64,000 nucleotides of DNA from contig JAQOTA010000033.1 in the NCBI GenBank assembly GCA_029532415.1, positions 186,001 through 250,000 of the forward strand, given 5' to 3'. The notes beneath the pieces were generated by a model. That model was not told the DNA's origin. It saw only the letters and a program-made list of their open reading frames with translations, and ran no database searches. The stretch comes from Marasmius tenuissimus (lineage: Eukaryota > Basidiomycota > Agaricomycetes > Agaricales > Marasmiaceae). Numbering within the stretch: position 1 is the first letter of the stretch; the number at the start of each line of letters is the position of its first letter. Positions 21,706-34,900 of this stretch are shown piece after piece. Position numbers and translations under genes: made by a program.

Positions 21706-24277
21706 CACCTCGGGCATACACTTCTGACCCCTCTTAGGCCTATCTCTCCGGTGAGAAAGACAGGCCTATGAGGGGTCCCTACAGCGACCTATACCCCGGC
21801 CGGGTATACCCAGCTGGTGTAGTCCGGGTATCCCCCACCTCCCCCAAGCCTCGCCATTGGGTATTCACGCACTCATGGCAGGGTATGCCCACGAGGCGGG
21901 TATTCCCTTCAATTTTTGTGATGTGACGGGGTGGCAGAAGTCCACTATTCTGTCATTTTTCCGTACATACTACAGCCAGGTGGCCTGCCACTTGGTCGCA
22001 CCAGTGGCTAATTCCAAAGTCTACGCCGGTGTATACTGCGGTGATCTGTAGATATGGTTACAATACACCTTCTTATGCACTCATGTGGGTCATTCTAGGG
22101 TCTAAGAAGAGTTTGCGCAAGCATCAGATTGAATGAGGTTGCACAAAATGACCGCTCGTGCTTGTTGTGTGATTCTGTGGGTCCATCATCGCAGTGATGT
22201 CATGCTGCACCACCCACCTGACAACCACACTGTTGAGCAGTCATTGATTATATAGGCCCTTGAGGGGTATACCCGGCTGCTTCAGACTGGGGGTATACCC
22301 AGTCTCATTATTACTGAACAGGCATACCCGTTTCAATTCCAACTGGGTGGGTATCCCCGCCGTTTCTCGCAGTCAACAGGGTATACCCAGATCACTTCAA
22401 GCTCGGTGTAGTAGAGTGTTTTCTATTAATGAAATAACTATGAGGATCATATGTTTTTATGTCTCAATCTGTGCCTGAAGGAAGCTCACATCGTACACTG
22501 TTTCAGGCTTGGAGCTGACGAAACTTGGTTAGATATTGATTGCAATAGGGACTAAAGGTTGTAAGTTTCCTGGCCTTTACTGACTAGAGAGCCTCAGCCA
22601 CATAAAGAACTTGCGAACTCCAAACAACACAATCTCTAAACCACAACCAATCATATATAGGCTTTGGTTAATGGTCGATCGGAGCCTGACGTCTGATATT
22701 GTACGGCAACAACGGTGTTTAATCTCAAGTTTCCCGACTTTTATTACCTTGGTGCTTTGAGGTACTTATCTCACACGGAAAACATGTCATTCACACCATA
22801 TACACCTCCTGGAATTAATATCACAGTAACCTATTCAAGTAGATGATGGGTGGCCAAGAAGTAGGGAATGAGGGTATAATTTTGATTCAGATAGTACTTG
22901 TAATGTACAAGTTTACTTTGAGCATGTGGTGACTTGGATTGGGTTTCCTGACTTTTACCTTTTTGATATATTAACACCATTGATAGCCTCAGATACCAAA
23001 AAAACTGTAAGAACTAATCAGTAGCACCTTACATATCAATCTAAAGAGCTTCCAAAGTGGCTGCTAAATGTGTGCCCAAAGTTTTCAATAAAAGTCGGGA
23101 AATTCCAGATAGCCGCGGTGTGCATGCAAATCTCAAGGAGAACATAATGAATCCATGACAACTGGGTTGGGCTCACTGTGTTCTACATCTCATGTAAACT
23201 GATTGCACTTGGTATATATTGACCCTAGGGACTATTAAAGATTGCTGACAAGTTATATAGGTGCCCTGAGCTCACACAAACCATCAGGTGGTAAAAGTTG
23301 GGAAATTTTCGATTTCATGCTTCCAAACAGCTCGGTCATGTGGAAGTTTGAAGATCGCATGCCTGGAAGGAATTCTCAGTCACTAGCATCATGTATCTCG
23401 GGAGTTTCCTTTGCGTGAAGCAAGCCGAGTCGTACAGAATAACCCCTCACATGGTTGGCCTTTTTCCACCAATCAGTGTTTATTGGCTCTGAGTCCCAAT
23501 ACAAATCAACTGTCCGACAATCATTGGTGACTGATCAACGACTATTTCCATGAGGGAATAAGACAGGAGACCACTGGGTGGATTTTGGCGTACCGTATGG
23601 GAAGGCGGGTATGCCCCATGGACTTGAGATGACTGGGTATACCCAAACAGCCAGGTACAGCACGGGTATACCCAGTCAAATTAGACCAACACGGGTATAC
23701 CCCGTCAACTTCAAGAGAGAAAAGTTGGGTATACCCGCCAGTTTTGGATATCACAGTCTGTGTTTATTTTGCCCGAGTTTACAAGTCAGCATATGTGTCA
23801 ATCATTCCCACAACTAAAGATCCATGGCAAAAGTGGACCCACAATGTTACACAACAGATTTCTTGTTTGTTCATTGCTCACAGTTTCATTGTTCTGGGCT
23901 CATTTATAGCATTGTCCTAACAATCCATATGTGCAGGAGGCCCAAACTAGTCTCAAACTTTGGTGCTGTAGCTATGGGTACAACAAATGGCGATGGCTCA
24001 AGAAGCTCCCAGCCCGCAAAGAAAAGGGAGAAGATATAAGACCCCTGCCACTCCGTCACGTCACAAAAATTGAGGGGAATACCCGCCTCGTGGGCATACC
24101 CAGCCACGAGCGCATGAATACCCAATGGTGAGGCTTGGGGGAGGTGGGGGATACCCGGACTACACCAGCTGGGTATACCCGGCCGTGGTATAAGTCGCTG
24201 TAGGGACCCCTCATAGGCCTGTCTTTCTCACCGGAGAGATAGACCTAAGAGGGGTCAGAAGTGTATGCCTGAGGTGG
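21706..24277. mobile_element. Non-autonomous hAT-like element with GGGTATACCC arrays
   Basis: A 2,572-bp element with long terminal inverted repeats (about 250 bp recognisable at each end) beginning CACCTCGGGCATACACTTCT. It is bordered by an exact 8-bp target duplication, GTTTTAGG, at 21698-21705 and 24278-24285. Eight-base duplications fit hAT; KDZ-type elements are an alternative. About ten copies of the palindrome GGGTATACCC or close variants lie within about 700 bp of the ends (for example near 21803, 22265, 22291, 22379, 23636, 23662, 23693, 23726 and 24172), which looks like subterminal transposase sites. No transposase frame is visible. Confidence 0.8.
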
Positions 24278-24337
24278 TTTTAGGTGGGTTCGTCATACTC
24301 ACAAGTGTTTTCATTCTAATCAACTTGTTTCATAAAG

Positions 24338-24705
24338 GATCAAATATGGCGTTGATGATCTCAAAGCATATTTCACCGCCATGGACTCGCTACCATCACT
24401 CGACGAGCTTGTAGAGAAGGCCAGCATTATTGTTCAGAAGTATGTCTCTTTAGGGGGGTACGAGAACACTCTATCCACCCAGTTGCAGGCGGACCTTGGC
24501 AACGACACACTGAAGGTTCAAGCCGGTAGTTCATGGACGTCACCCTCTGTCCCCCAGCCATCGGCAGAGCAGATGGCTTCCACTGAGAAGACTAAATCTG
24601 ACAACAATACTTTCGATGGGGATCGGACCTTGGCAAACTCTATTCTCTTCAAGATGCAGATGGGTTCTTGGCTATTGCTCGAGTACGGCATCAAGGATGG
24701 AGTCA
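24338..24705 (+). pseudogene. DUF6589-type gene, fragment after the hAT-like element
   Basis: After a 53-nt intron (24285-24337) the frame resumes as IKYGVDDLKAYFTAMDS and continues to DRTLANSILFKMQMGSWLLL and YGIKDG, where the composite insertion starts. The next residues of the family (a GRVMEHLK block) are found 20.8 kb downstream at 45505. Confidence 0.75.
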
Positions 24706-25152
24706 CCAGAAAATGTGTCCACAGTTTATGATTGTTTGTGAGTGTTTACAGTATTCGTAATGGTATATGAGTAAGTGAAATGAATATGAGCGTTCATGAA
24801 CATCTAGCCTGTATATGAGCACTCATGAGCAGCTGTGAGGCTCAGGCTGGTTCATAAACACCCATAAGCGGCTGTGAGTCTCACAGTCACCTCATGAGTT
24901 GTCAGAAACTACCTTGAACATCACGGTTGCTTCATACAAGTCCATGGCCTATTTACGGGCCCAGTGTGAGTCTTACAGGTGGGATGTAATGCCCGGCACT
25001 TGATATTTCTCGGGCGTTAGATGAAATGGACATCGCATGGAACATGTTGTGGCCACGCAGACTACACAGCCACTGTATCCCAACATTGAACTGCAACTTC
25101 CACCATCTGTATCTTGCCGTTGCCATCGACCAACGCAGCAGATCTCACTGTA

Positions 25153-25375
25153 TGTAACGCCCATGGTCATGACATCATTAAGTAGCGCAAAAGTTAGAAT
25201 TCCCCGCGACTTAATTACATCATCAATTCCAATCTGTATATAAAGTGCGCACGCGCAAGTAGTTACTTAGCTTCTACCTTCACCCTGTACTGTACCCTTG
25301 GTTTAAAATCCTTGTCGTGTTCAGTTGGGTGATCCTGAGGCTCGGACGTTAGTCCAATTATTAATAACCATTATA
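25153..25375 (+). repeat. 5' LTR of the gypsy element
   Basis: 223 bp starting TGTAACGCCCATGG and ending near AACCATTATA. It contains TGTATATAAAG as a TATA box near 25233. It is paired with the LTR at 43990. Confidence 0.88.
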
Positions 25376-25479
25376 CTTTTTTGAACACCAAGTTACCACT
25401 TGTACGTTCAGATTGTTATCAACACAACTACTCGCTACTCTTTACCACCCAATTTAACCTGCTATTACTACTTTCAAAA

Positions 25480-25686
25480 ATGTCTACTGGAACCCCAGAC
25501 GACAGCCAGACTATTCGTGGAGCTTCCCGACCACCTACAGCGTCGGGACCACCACCAGTCACCTTACCTGCACGAGGCTCTACACTCGCCAATACAGCTG
25601 AGAGTTGGAGGTCGGGTCCGCAAGGAACTGAGCAGTTTAGTTCTGGACCCCAACTCACGATCCCCCGAGCCCACCAATCACCATGA
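25480..25686 (+). CDS. Short leading ORF of the gypsy element
   Basis: 68 codons, rich in proline, serine and threonine. Its TGA overlaps the ATG of the next frame (ATGA at 25683-25686), so the two may be one reading frame separated by a frameshift, or be read by reinitiation. No domain is recognised. Confidence 0.4.
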   Translation: MSTGTPDDSQTIRGASRPPTASGPPPVTLPARGSTLANTAESWRSGPQGTEQFSSGPQLTIPRAHQSP

Positions 25687-26585
25687 CGAAAATGTCTGAA
25701 ATTCAGGTGCCCGTACCCATCACGGCGCGCCGTGCCTTGCCAACGGAACTTGAAAGTGTCCCGTTGCCAAGAACTCAACAAAAATATTTACCAAGCATGA
25801 GTCGGACCGAAGTAGACCCGAATGAATCAACTGTACCTTCCGAAGTTAATCTTACCCAAACTGTGAACTGGAAAACAACCCATCAGGGAAGTCAATCTCT
25901 AGCTCGCAGCAATACTCGACCATCTTCAACAGCTAGCCAACGTGAACAACGTAAAACCACTTTGAGAGAATTGGGAACGTTAGTCAGGGACGTACGTCAA
26001 TCAATTACCAATGATTTCCGGGCACTCGGGACAAAATTCTCGATGGAACTCGCTGATATTCGTTACGAAAGTGACAAGAAATTCGGGGTATTAGGCTCTT
26101 TGATTGCAAATCTTGAGAGTGTTGTACCTCCGGATGAGCCTATCCCCGTTTCACCACTTGAACGCAAGGCATATGAATTCTTTGAACCCACCGCCCAATT
26201 GGTGGATCAAGCCCTGCAACAAAAAAGAGCTGAAAGCGCAGCAAATACTGAGCAAACTCGTGAAGATTATCATAGGACATACAAAGAGATAATGAGTGAG
26301 TCCCCAGAAAGTCAAGGACCAACTCGCTATTATCCACATACCGAAAATGATCACCAACCCGTTGCTTCCGGATCAGGAATCAACCGGGACCTACCAGGTA
26401 CCACTGCAGTTCAGCATGTGGAAACTTCGACACCACCCATCCACCCCGTTGATAATTTCACCTCTGCTGGTCGCAACGAGCAAGTGATCAATCCAGCACC
26501 AAGGTCTCCAAAATCTGCAACAGTACAGAATGCAGATACTGAAGAAGACATTGTTTACCTCGGGAGTAAGAGAGCTGGTAAATAG
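25683..26585 (+). CDS. Gypsy element leading ORF, coiled-coil-like
   Basis: 300 codons of unknown function ahead of gag. A helical stretch (TLRELGTLVRDVRQSITNDF) looks coiled-coil-like. It ends at a TAG; in the same frame beyond it, protein-like sequence continues for about 40 codons (GWVDRVAFHGMM), so it was probably once continuous with gag and is now separated by a stop and a frameshift near 26700. Confidence 0.5.
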   Translation: MTKMSEIQVPVPITARRALPTELESVPLPRTQQKYLPSMSRTEVDPNESTVPSEVNLTQTVNWKTTHQGSQSLARSNTRPSSTASQREQRKTTLRELGTLVRDVRQSITNDFRALGTKFSMELADIRYESDKKFGVLGSLIANLESVVPPDEPIPVSPLERKAYEFFEPTAQLVDQALQQKRAESAANTEQTREDYHRTYKEIMSESPESQGPTRYYPHTENDHQPVASGSGINRDLPGTTAVQHVETSTPPIHPVDNFTSAGRNEQVINPAPRSPKSATVQNADTEEDIVYLGSKRAGK

Positions 26586-26641
26586 CCTATTCCCCCGTCT
26601 AGTCCAATATATTATCCACCTCAGGTAGCTGAGATACCCGG

Positions 26642-28372
26642 GTGGGTGGACCGTGTCGCATTTCACGGAATGATGACATCCGTAGATACGGCCGCTCCAA
26701 TGTCCCGGATCAAGGGATAGGGTTCGACGCAGATCTCAATCCAGTTGACAAAAACATGACCCCACGTGCGGTATGGGACCGCGGTCAACGAGACAACCCC
26801 CTAGAAGGGAATCATCAACACGATAACCGTAATGGAAATAATGAGACCACACACCAACGATATGGAGGTGTGTCTGGCGGTAATCCTGGTGATCCCGGAG
26901 GTGGGGATGATAGTTCTGATGATGATCGGCATAGTAGAAGGTCGGGGAAACCTTCTTCCAATAAACCTGAACCCAAAAAGCGCAGGCATACGCCATGGGA
27001 TGACGAGTCGTCATCAGATGAGTATGCCAGTATCAGCGAATATTCTGCGGACTCGTTGGACTCAGTTGATTTTGATCCTGATGATCACCGTATCAGAAAT
27101 CACGGTCGGAGTGAGCTTGAACGTCGTCGTCGCCGACGTGGCCGAGCTGCTCATAGATACGAGCTGGATAAGCTCGAGGATTACAGCCGTCGGCTTTGGG
27201 TCCGTAAAATTCACCATAAGTACCGTTCCCAGATAAAAGAACAGGTTGGAGAACCAAGTCCCGTTATTGAGGGACTTAAATCTCTGAAAGTTAATGAGCC
27301 CAAACACTATAAAGGGCAAGGAGATGTAGAGATTTTCGAAGCTTGGCTAATGAAAGTCTTACGTTGGATGTCTGTGAATCGACTTGCGGGTCCCGAAGCT
27401 GAAAAGCTTCGAATCCAATGTATTGGAATGCTGTTGAGTGAAAAAGCTCTTCAGTGGTACGATGATGAGGTGGCCAGCCCTCATCGTGATCGTGATCAAT
27501 GGACTTTTGAAGATGTGATCATTGGAATATTTGATCACTGTGTTCAGATGTCCACCGTTCAGGAGGCTGCTTCCCAGTTCGACAATGTCCAGTATGATCC
27601 CAAGAAAGGGATCAAAGACCACTGCAATACTCTTCGCCGTTGGGCTGGTAGAATGACCAATATACCCGATAAATTTACCTTTAAACGTCAATTCATCAAA
27701 GGTCTTCCTGACTATCTCATTAGAGAGATGACCAAACGTGGTGCTATTCCGGACTATGCAACCGTACGGACCATGGTGAAAACTGTACAATGCTATGAGA
27801 CTGATCAGTCTCTTCTCAACTACTACCTGAAACGAGCTAAGACTGTGCCGTCAAGCTCAAATCGTCATTCTGATCACCGTGACCGTCCTTCCCGTAGTGG
27901 AAGCTCATCTCAACCTCGCTCAAATTCCCCTTCTCGCGAGAAGGCTCGAATCATCAATGGTCGCCGATATACACCTGTGTGGAAGAGTAAATCACCTCCC
28001 CGTCAGCAGATCAATCGACCGACTCACCAATATCGGCCATATAATAATGACCGGAAGCCCTCTGGAAATACCCCAAGAGCTACTGGTGGTAATAGTGGCA
28101 ACACCAAACCAGTAGACAAGAAACAGGCCATGTGCTATGGTTGTGGCGGGGTTGGCCACTATGCATCTGACCCAACGTGTCCCCAATATGGGAAACCTTG
28201 ACTATTTGCCATCGCGGAAGATGAGAATAATCAGAGCGATACAAATAATGAGGATAACTCACCTCCACCAGATGATGACGACAACGGCAACGTTGAAGTT
28301 ATTGAAACCTCCGACGGAGAATATGTCCTCAAAGCCTACGAGGACTATGGTGGTTATATCAACAGTGAATCC
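26642..28372 (+). pseudogene. Gypsy gag with CCHC zinc knuckle
   Basis: The gag-type capsid region shows HYKGQGDVEIFEAWLMKVLR, then ALQWYDDEV and QFIKGLPDYL, then an arginine/serine-rich stretch and one zinc knuckle (CYGCGGVGHYASDPTC, near 28134). A TGA at 28199-28201 lies where CGA would encode arginine. The frame stays open beyond it to 28372, where the copia element inserted after AATCC. Across the copia the same frame continues at 37546 into the protease, so gag and pol formed one polyprotein. Confidence 0.8.
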
Positions 28373-28891
28373 TGATGAGCCAGCATAGTTAAAGTGCACA
28401 GTGGGTATAACGAAGTAAACCTCACATGGGTAATACACAGAGTGTTCTTGTAGTCTTGAGATGCTTGAGAAGAGGTGATAATCGAGTAGATTGTCCTAAG
28501 GCTTAAGGCCTTTCGTCCAGTCTTTTATACATAAGTTTCTGCTACATGTAATGAGTATTACACTAACTGAAACTACTACTGGAAGTAGGTATTCGGCCCT
28601 AAAGGCGTAAAAGACATTAGTACTGTGTAAGTACTTCTACCATGAATGGTAGTATGCTTGGTGAGCATAGTCGTGTTTGCCTCATGTATTGAAGGCTCTA
28701 CTTATGCTATTGGATAGCGACTGTCTATAGTGTCATTTATGATGAAACTACTAGATACGTAGTGAGATACGTAGACAGAGACGTAGTACTTGCATGAGGA
28801 CACAAGTGTTCTAGAGGCGTAGCTCTATAAATAGTGTGACGCGTAAACAACACGTCAACAGTGTATCTCATGATATCCATCATGTTCAACA
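28373..28891 (-). repeat. 3' LTR of the copia element
   Basis: 519 bp, TGATGAGCCAGC to GTTCAACA on the plus strand (TGTTGAAC to GGCTCATCA in element direction). Next to it at 28892-28900 is the polypurine tract, which reads GAGGGGGAG on the minus strand. Confidence 0.92.
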
Positions 28892-28926
28892 CTCCCCCTC
28901 ACTAAGTTCATCATGCAATCATGGAA

Positions 28927-31900
28927 CTAGTGAAATGTTAATCCTAAAGATTGCCTGAACAATTCGAACTTTGTTCTGCCAAGATTCTTCGTAAGAAGAT
29001 CAGCAGGTTGTTTAGCAGTTTCAACGAAATAGATTTGAGTCTTTCCGTGTTCCACTGCTTCCCTGATGAAGTGATATCGATTGTCAATGTGCTTTGTTCT
29101 TTTATCAGTAGCTTCATTGCTGCTGAGAAAGATAGCGCCTTGGTTGTCGCTAACACATGGAACTGATCGAATAGGGAAGTTCAATTCGTTCATCAACGAC
29201 TTCATCCAGCAAGCCTGACGTGTACAGTCAGATAGAGCCATATACTCTGCTTCCGTGGATGATAATGCAACCGTTTTCTGTTTCTGAGAGACCCAGCAAA
29301 CTGGCGCATTGGCAAGCTTTACGATATATCCAGTCTGTGATCGACGATCATCTTTATCAGTTGCCCAATCAGAGTCAGCAAAGGCAAGTAGTCCTTGGTT
29401 GGATCTACCATCGTAAATGAGTTCATACTTTGCAGTGTGAACAAGGTATTTCACGATGTAAAGTGCCTTCTGGAGGTGTTCCTGATTAGGATTAGCTCCA
29501 TACTGTGACATCTTGATTACAGCAAAGGATATGTCTGGTCTCGTTCCGAGAGCCAAGTAAAGTAATGATCCGATAACCGATTGGAATCTATGCCTAATCT
29601 CGGGATTAACCTCCCCCTGATTTTGGGTTGGGTTATAGCCTTCTGGCAAAGGCGTATATGCCGTCTTGGCGTTCAGAACTCCGAATTTACGAATTATCTT
29701 TTCAAGATAGTCTCGCTGATCAAGGATCAGTCTGCGATTCTTCCGATCTCGAGTAATTCGCATTCGCAGAAATTCTGTTGGCTCGCCTAGATCTCGGCAT
29801 TCCCAGATTTTCATGAATTCGCTTTTTAGTCTATTGACAAGGTTGCGATCAGGACCCATAAATAAAGCATCGTCGACATAGACGACGGCAATGACCATAT
29901 TGCCATTCTTATTGAAGACATATACGCCAGCATCAGATAAGCATCGTTTGAATCCCAGACGTTTCATGGATTCAGTACATTGACGCCACCAGGCACGAGA
30001 AGCCTGTTTTAATCCGTACAATGCTTTGCGTAACCTCCAAACCCTGCTGGAGTCCGTAACGAAGCCTTCAGGTTGTTCCATGTAGATCTCCTCATCTAAG
30101 GCACCATACAGAAATGCTGTTTTAACGTCTAGCGCAGAGATCTCCCAATCTTCAAGCGCTGCTAGTGCCAATAGAAGTCGTACGGTTTCGAATCGTACTA
30201 CAGGAGAGAACAACTCGTTATAGTCTATCCCTTGTTTCTGCGAAAATCCTTTCGCAACAAGTCTTGCCTTTTTACGGCCATCAGACTTGATGTCAAATAC
30301 CCAGCGGGATTTCACCGCTTTTCGGCCTTTGGGTAGTGTGACCACATCAAAGACGTTTCTATCTTTGAGTGATTGTAATTCCAGTCTGCATGCTGCTTCC
30401 CAAGATGGTCGTTCATCTTTAGGACGCTTCTGGACTTGTTTGTATGTCCATTCACGAACGTTATCATAACTACTGGCTTGAAGACCATATAGTTGATGAC
30501 CGTTATTCAGCAAGTAAACCAAGTAATTTTCTCCCCCTTGCTGAGCAAGATCGCTCATATCGTCATCTGTGTCCATAGGAGCGGCTGGATCAGGAACCCT
30601 ATTTGGTATTGTTTCAGGTTCATTTGTCGGATTAATCTGACTTTGCCAGCGTGCTTGTGAATCGATATCGCGTTCGATCTCAACAGGATGTCGATTTCCA
30701 TAAACATTAAACGGACGGTTGGGAGTTATTCTATTTCTTGGAGGGTTTCTTCTGACAGCTGGTGGTGGAGGAGCTCGTAAGTTCTCCCACTCATCATAGT
30801 CAGCTTGACGAAATCCAAATGGATTTGTTTGTCCAGAAGAACCAGCAGACCGTGGATCCGGACCATACTGATTAGGATTGTGATCGGAGCCTTTCGGTGA
30901 TCCGAATCCATCAGTATCTGGATGATTGCCGTTGTGCACATCATCGCTTTTATCATCCGGGATAGGATCCAAGGGAGGATCTCCCCCAGGCTGATGATCG
31001 TCATCATCTGATCCTGGTGGAGGTGGAGGATTGAAGAAATCATCATCATTGTGATGATCTTCGTGGCCATCATATGGGTACGTTGGAAAGGGTATAGACC
31101 GGACAGGTTTGTCGGTTTTATCAAACTCTATGGATCCGGGCACTTCTTTCTGACATTTAGGAAACCAGTTCTCATCGAAAACTGCTTGTGGAGTAATGTA
31201 TACAGAATTGTTGGTTGTTCGAAAGAATCGATAAGCTTTTGATCCGCTCTCATAACCAATGAAGATCATTGCTTCAGAGTGTGGAGCAAGCTTATTTTTA
31301 CGTTTCGGCATGTATGCATATGCGCCACAACCGAACGTCCTGAAATATGAAACATCAGGCTTCTTATTTTCAAACAATTCAACTGGAGTTCTGTATTTCC
31401 TTGAACGAATAGGAGTTCTGTTGTAGATATGGACAGCTGTGAGAATTGCAAATTCCCACCAGTTTTCAGGCGCACAAGCCTGAAAGCGCATAGCTTCAGA
31501 TTTTTCTCGCAGTGTACGATTAAATCTTTCCGCTCGTCCATTCTGTTCATGCACGTTGGGAGAACCTCTTTGTGGAAATATTCCTAGAGAGTTATACCAA
31601 TCCCATTGTTCATTTGAAAAGAATTCTCCCCCTCGATCAAAATGCACACTTTTGACCTTTTTATTAGTCTGGCGCTCTACAAGAGCTAGCCAATTGCGCA
31701 ATTTCTGATCTGTATCGCTCTTTTTACGAATTGGATATACCCATCCGTATGATGTTGCATCATCGAATAAGGTTAAAGCATATTCGTTTTGATAGTAAGA
31801 GCGAGTTGGATATTCTATCAAATCACCGTGCACGAGCTCAAGAGGCTCCTTAGCTCGTTTTGAGGATAAAGGGTATGATTTGGCAACCATTTTGCCTTTG

Positions 31901-34900
31901 GCACAGCCTCGGCATGGTTTCGTTTCTCCCTTCGAAGTAACCAACTTCGTTGGAAGCCCTTTAACATTATCCATTAACTTTCCTAAGACTCTGGGATCAC
32001 AGTGTCCCATTCGTCTGTGCCATAATTCAGAAGTATTGAAAGATACAACAGATGTGAAGGAAGTTTCTCCCACAAGAACCTTCGCGTTCATCCATCGTAA
32101 AGGATCATCTTTATGGCTTGGGTAAAAGCTCATTAAAAGAGAATCATCTTTCTTGCTCCGGATCGAAGTCTCTGGAGAGTCCAGTATAGTATAGTAACCT
32201 ATACTTCGGAACTTCCCACTAGAGATTAAACGATGTGGGCTGTCGGGATTATACATCACTGGGTATAACTTTGTGACTTGCGTCACTCCTGCGCTATTGG
32301 TGTGTCTGATGAGGACAGTACCATAGCCTACTATTTGCACGTTTGCTTTATCACCCGCTGATGTAGTAAGACCTATTGGCATTTCCAAAGTCTGATAGTC
32401 TGAGAAATCCGTTTTATACGGAGTCATATGCGCTGATGCCCCACTATCAAGTAGCCAGGCATTTCGCGTATTTCTCACTTCACAATCACTCGAAAATGCA
32501 GCAGAAAACGACTTGTATATCATCGTTGCATATACAGAAGTAATACTACATTTCCTTGGTACTGAGTTCCTTAGGATATGATAGTTCTGCATCGAGGATT
32601 TAGTGAAAGTTTGACTATTAGAACTTTGAAAAACTTGCCAGTCTCCACGATCGTTGCTTTCAGCCCAATCGTTATTAACTCCTTCAAGGCCATCTCCATA
32701 GTTACCATCATCAAAGTACCGTTCATGCCATTGAAGCGGTTCTTGATTCTGACTTTGGAATGTTTGGCGAACAAGATGTTCTCGTCTTGTCCTGAGTTCT
32801 TCTTGATAACGCTGATTAGCTGCTTCTTCAACTTCTATCCAAGCCTCCAATTGGCGTCTATAGTTCTGCCATTGAACGAATCTTGTGGCTTGATATGGCT
32901 GATTGTTATTGACAACCAAAGTGATATTGCCAATACTCGTGCCATCAGCAACGTGTAAAGGCGGTCCATTGGTCCTTAGTCCAATTACTGCAGGTCCGTA
33001 ATTCTCGAATTGAGAATTTCGGGGATCACTTGGAGATGTAACCCAGGGGTCAACCTCAGGTTGTTCATCTACCGGACTAAGTCTTTCCGGTTGATCTGGT
33101 GGAGCAGTAGTTGGGCGAGAAGGTACTTCAATGTAATCCTCTTCTAAGGATTGTATGCCATAAAAAGATTCGGGAGAGCTTGGAGGAGTGTGGACGATTT
33201 GGTCCTGCCATTGTCGTACTCGAGGTGGTGTAGTTGCGGGGCGATTTATGTATTCATGGGTAGTAGGGACTGGAGATTTGGAACGATTAAGTGACTCGGC
33301 TAATTCCATGAAATCTCCAGGGTATGTTCTTGATCGTTCATCGAAGCGACCACCCTCGAGTTCTCTTCGAGGAATATCAGCCTGAGTCATGGGAACAGAC
33401 ATTCTGATGTTGTTCATCCATTTGTACAAGTGCGTGTGCCAGTTATGAACATCTGGAAGACTAAGGTGAGGGATAAAGCGAACCCAGCACCTATTAAACC
33501 CTGGTTGTCTCCATTGGGATGTTCTAAATTGACTCGCTCTTATGTCTGTCGTTCCGAATAACCATTTCCCTTCAAGACCAAGCTTGACTAACGAATGCCA
33601 GAAGATAGGATTCATCACTTGTACAGGAAGTGTGAAGTTCTTCTTATTGACTCGGAAAGCTTCATCCACCGAAGTTGAACGAGGGTTTTTCACTCGTTGA
33701 ACAAAATCTTCAACGGTGCTGATCCAATTTTTGTTATTGATTTCAGCTATAACCGTTGATAGGTGTTGAAGGTTCCAGGTTTGGTATTCATAATGAAGCG
33801 TGAACTTGGTGTCTTCTACTGTTTCCACATGTAATATCCTTTGTTGTATGCGTAATTCATGAAGAGCTTGACGAGGTGTCATGTTATGCACTGCATCTCT
33901 TCTGATAGCATACATAACGACATATTCTCTGGTCCTGATCAGAATCCAGATCCAAAGATTATGGTCTGGTATACTGCGTATTGATTTATAACGCATTCTG
34001 ATCATGGATTCCTTTAGTGCTATGTCGTTAGTTGTCTGATCTCCGAAATCTCGGAATTCTTCGACAACAGGAATTGGGAGTCTAATCCCATTTATTATAT
34101 GTGGTCTATTATTCCTAAGGTTAACTCGTCGCATCATGTTATCATGTTGTTCTTTGTATTCTTGTAAGAATCGCCATTCAACTTTTCTATTGATGAGAGG
34201 TGGCTCTTTTATGTCATCTCCATCTTGAGAATAGTTTTCTGGTCTGAACAAATGAACAAGATCGGCGTGGTTCCTAGGAAACATAGAATTTGCCCATGGT
34301 CCATAATCGTCAGGAGGTGTAGAAACTATTACACGTATGCCTTCTTGTATGGGTGATGCTACTTCGAGATTCTCACCTTGGTCAACTTCGTCCGCAGGCG
34401 AAATATGATTAGGTGTCGCCTCTCGTCGTGGCATTGTGAAGATAATTTCTTCATTACTATGCGCGCCATAAGAGTATGCAGAACATGTATGACTATCATT
34501 TGATGAGTTCTCAGATGAAGAGTCACTATCAGGTTCCGTCGGAGTATCAGAGATGTATACCAAAGATGGTATCTCATCTCCATCGCTGTCTATGTTGGAA
34601 ATAGTAGCCGAAGCGATAGCTTCTTCTACTTGTCGAACCTGTTCATCTAGTTGAACAGTTCGTCTATTGTTCCATTCTTGTACAGAGATGTGTCGTACAG
34701 GACGACCTTCTCTATCAGCAGCGATTCTCTCTTCTAGACGTGCTTGTTGAAGATCATACGTGTTTTGGAACGGATTTGGTGCAGATGTGCTACCAGTGGG
34801 GTAGTGGTAGGACATATGAACGTTAACTGGCCCAGCCATTTCCCGTTCAAAAACTGAGCTGATTTGCTCGTTTACTGCATTAATTCGTTTCTGGTATTCA

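Noticed and set aside
26736..27320. Minus-strand frames opposite gypsy gag
   Set aside because: They are shadows of the gag coding strand with no independent motif.
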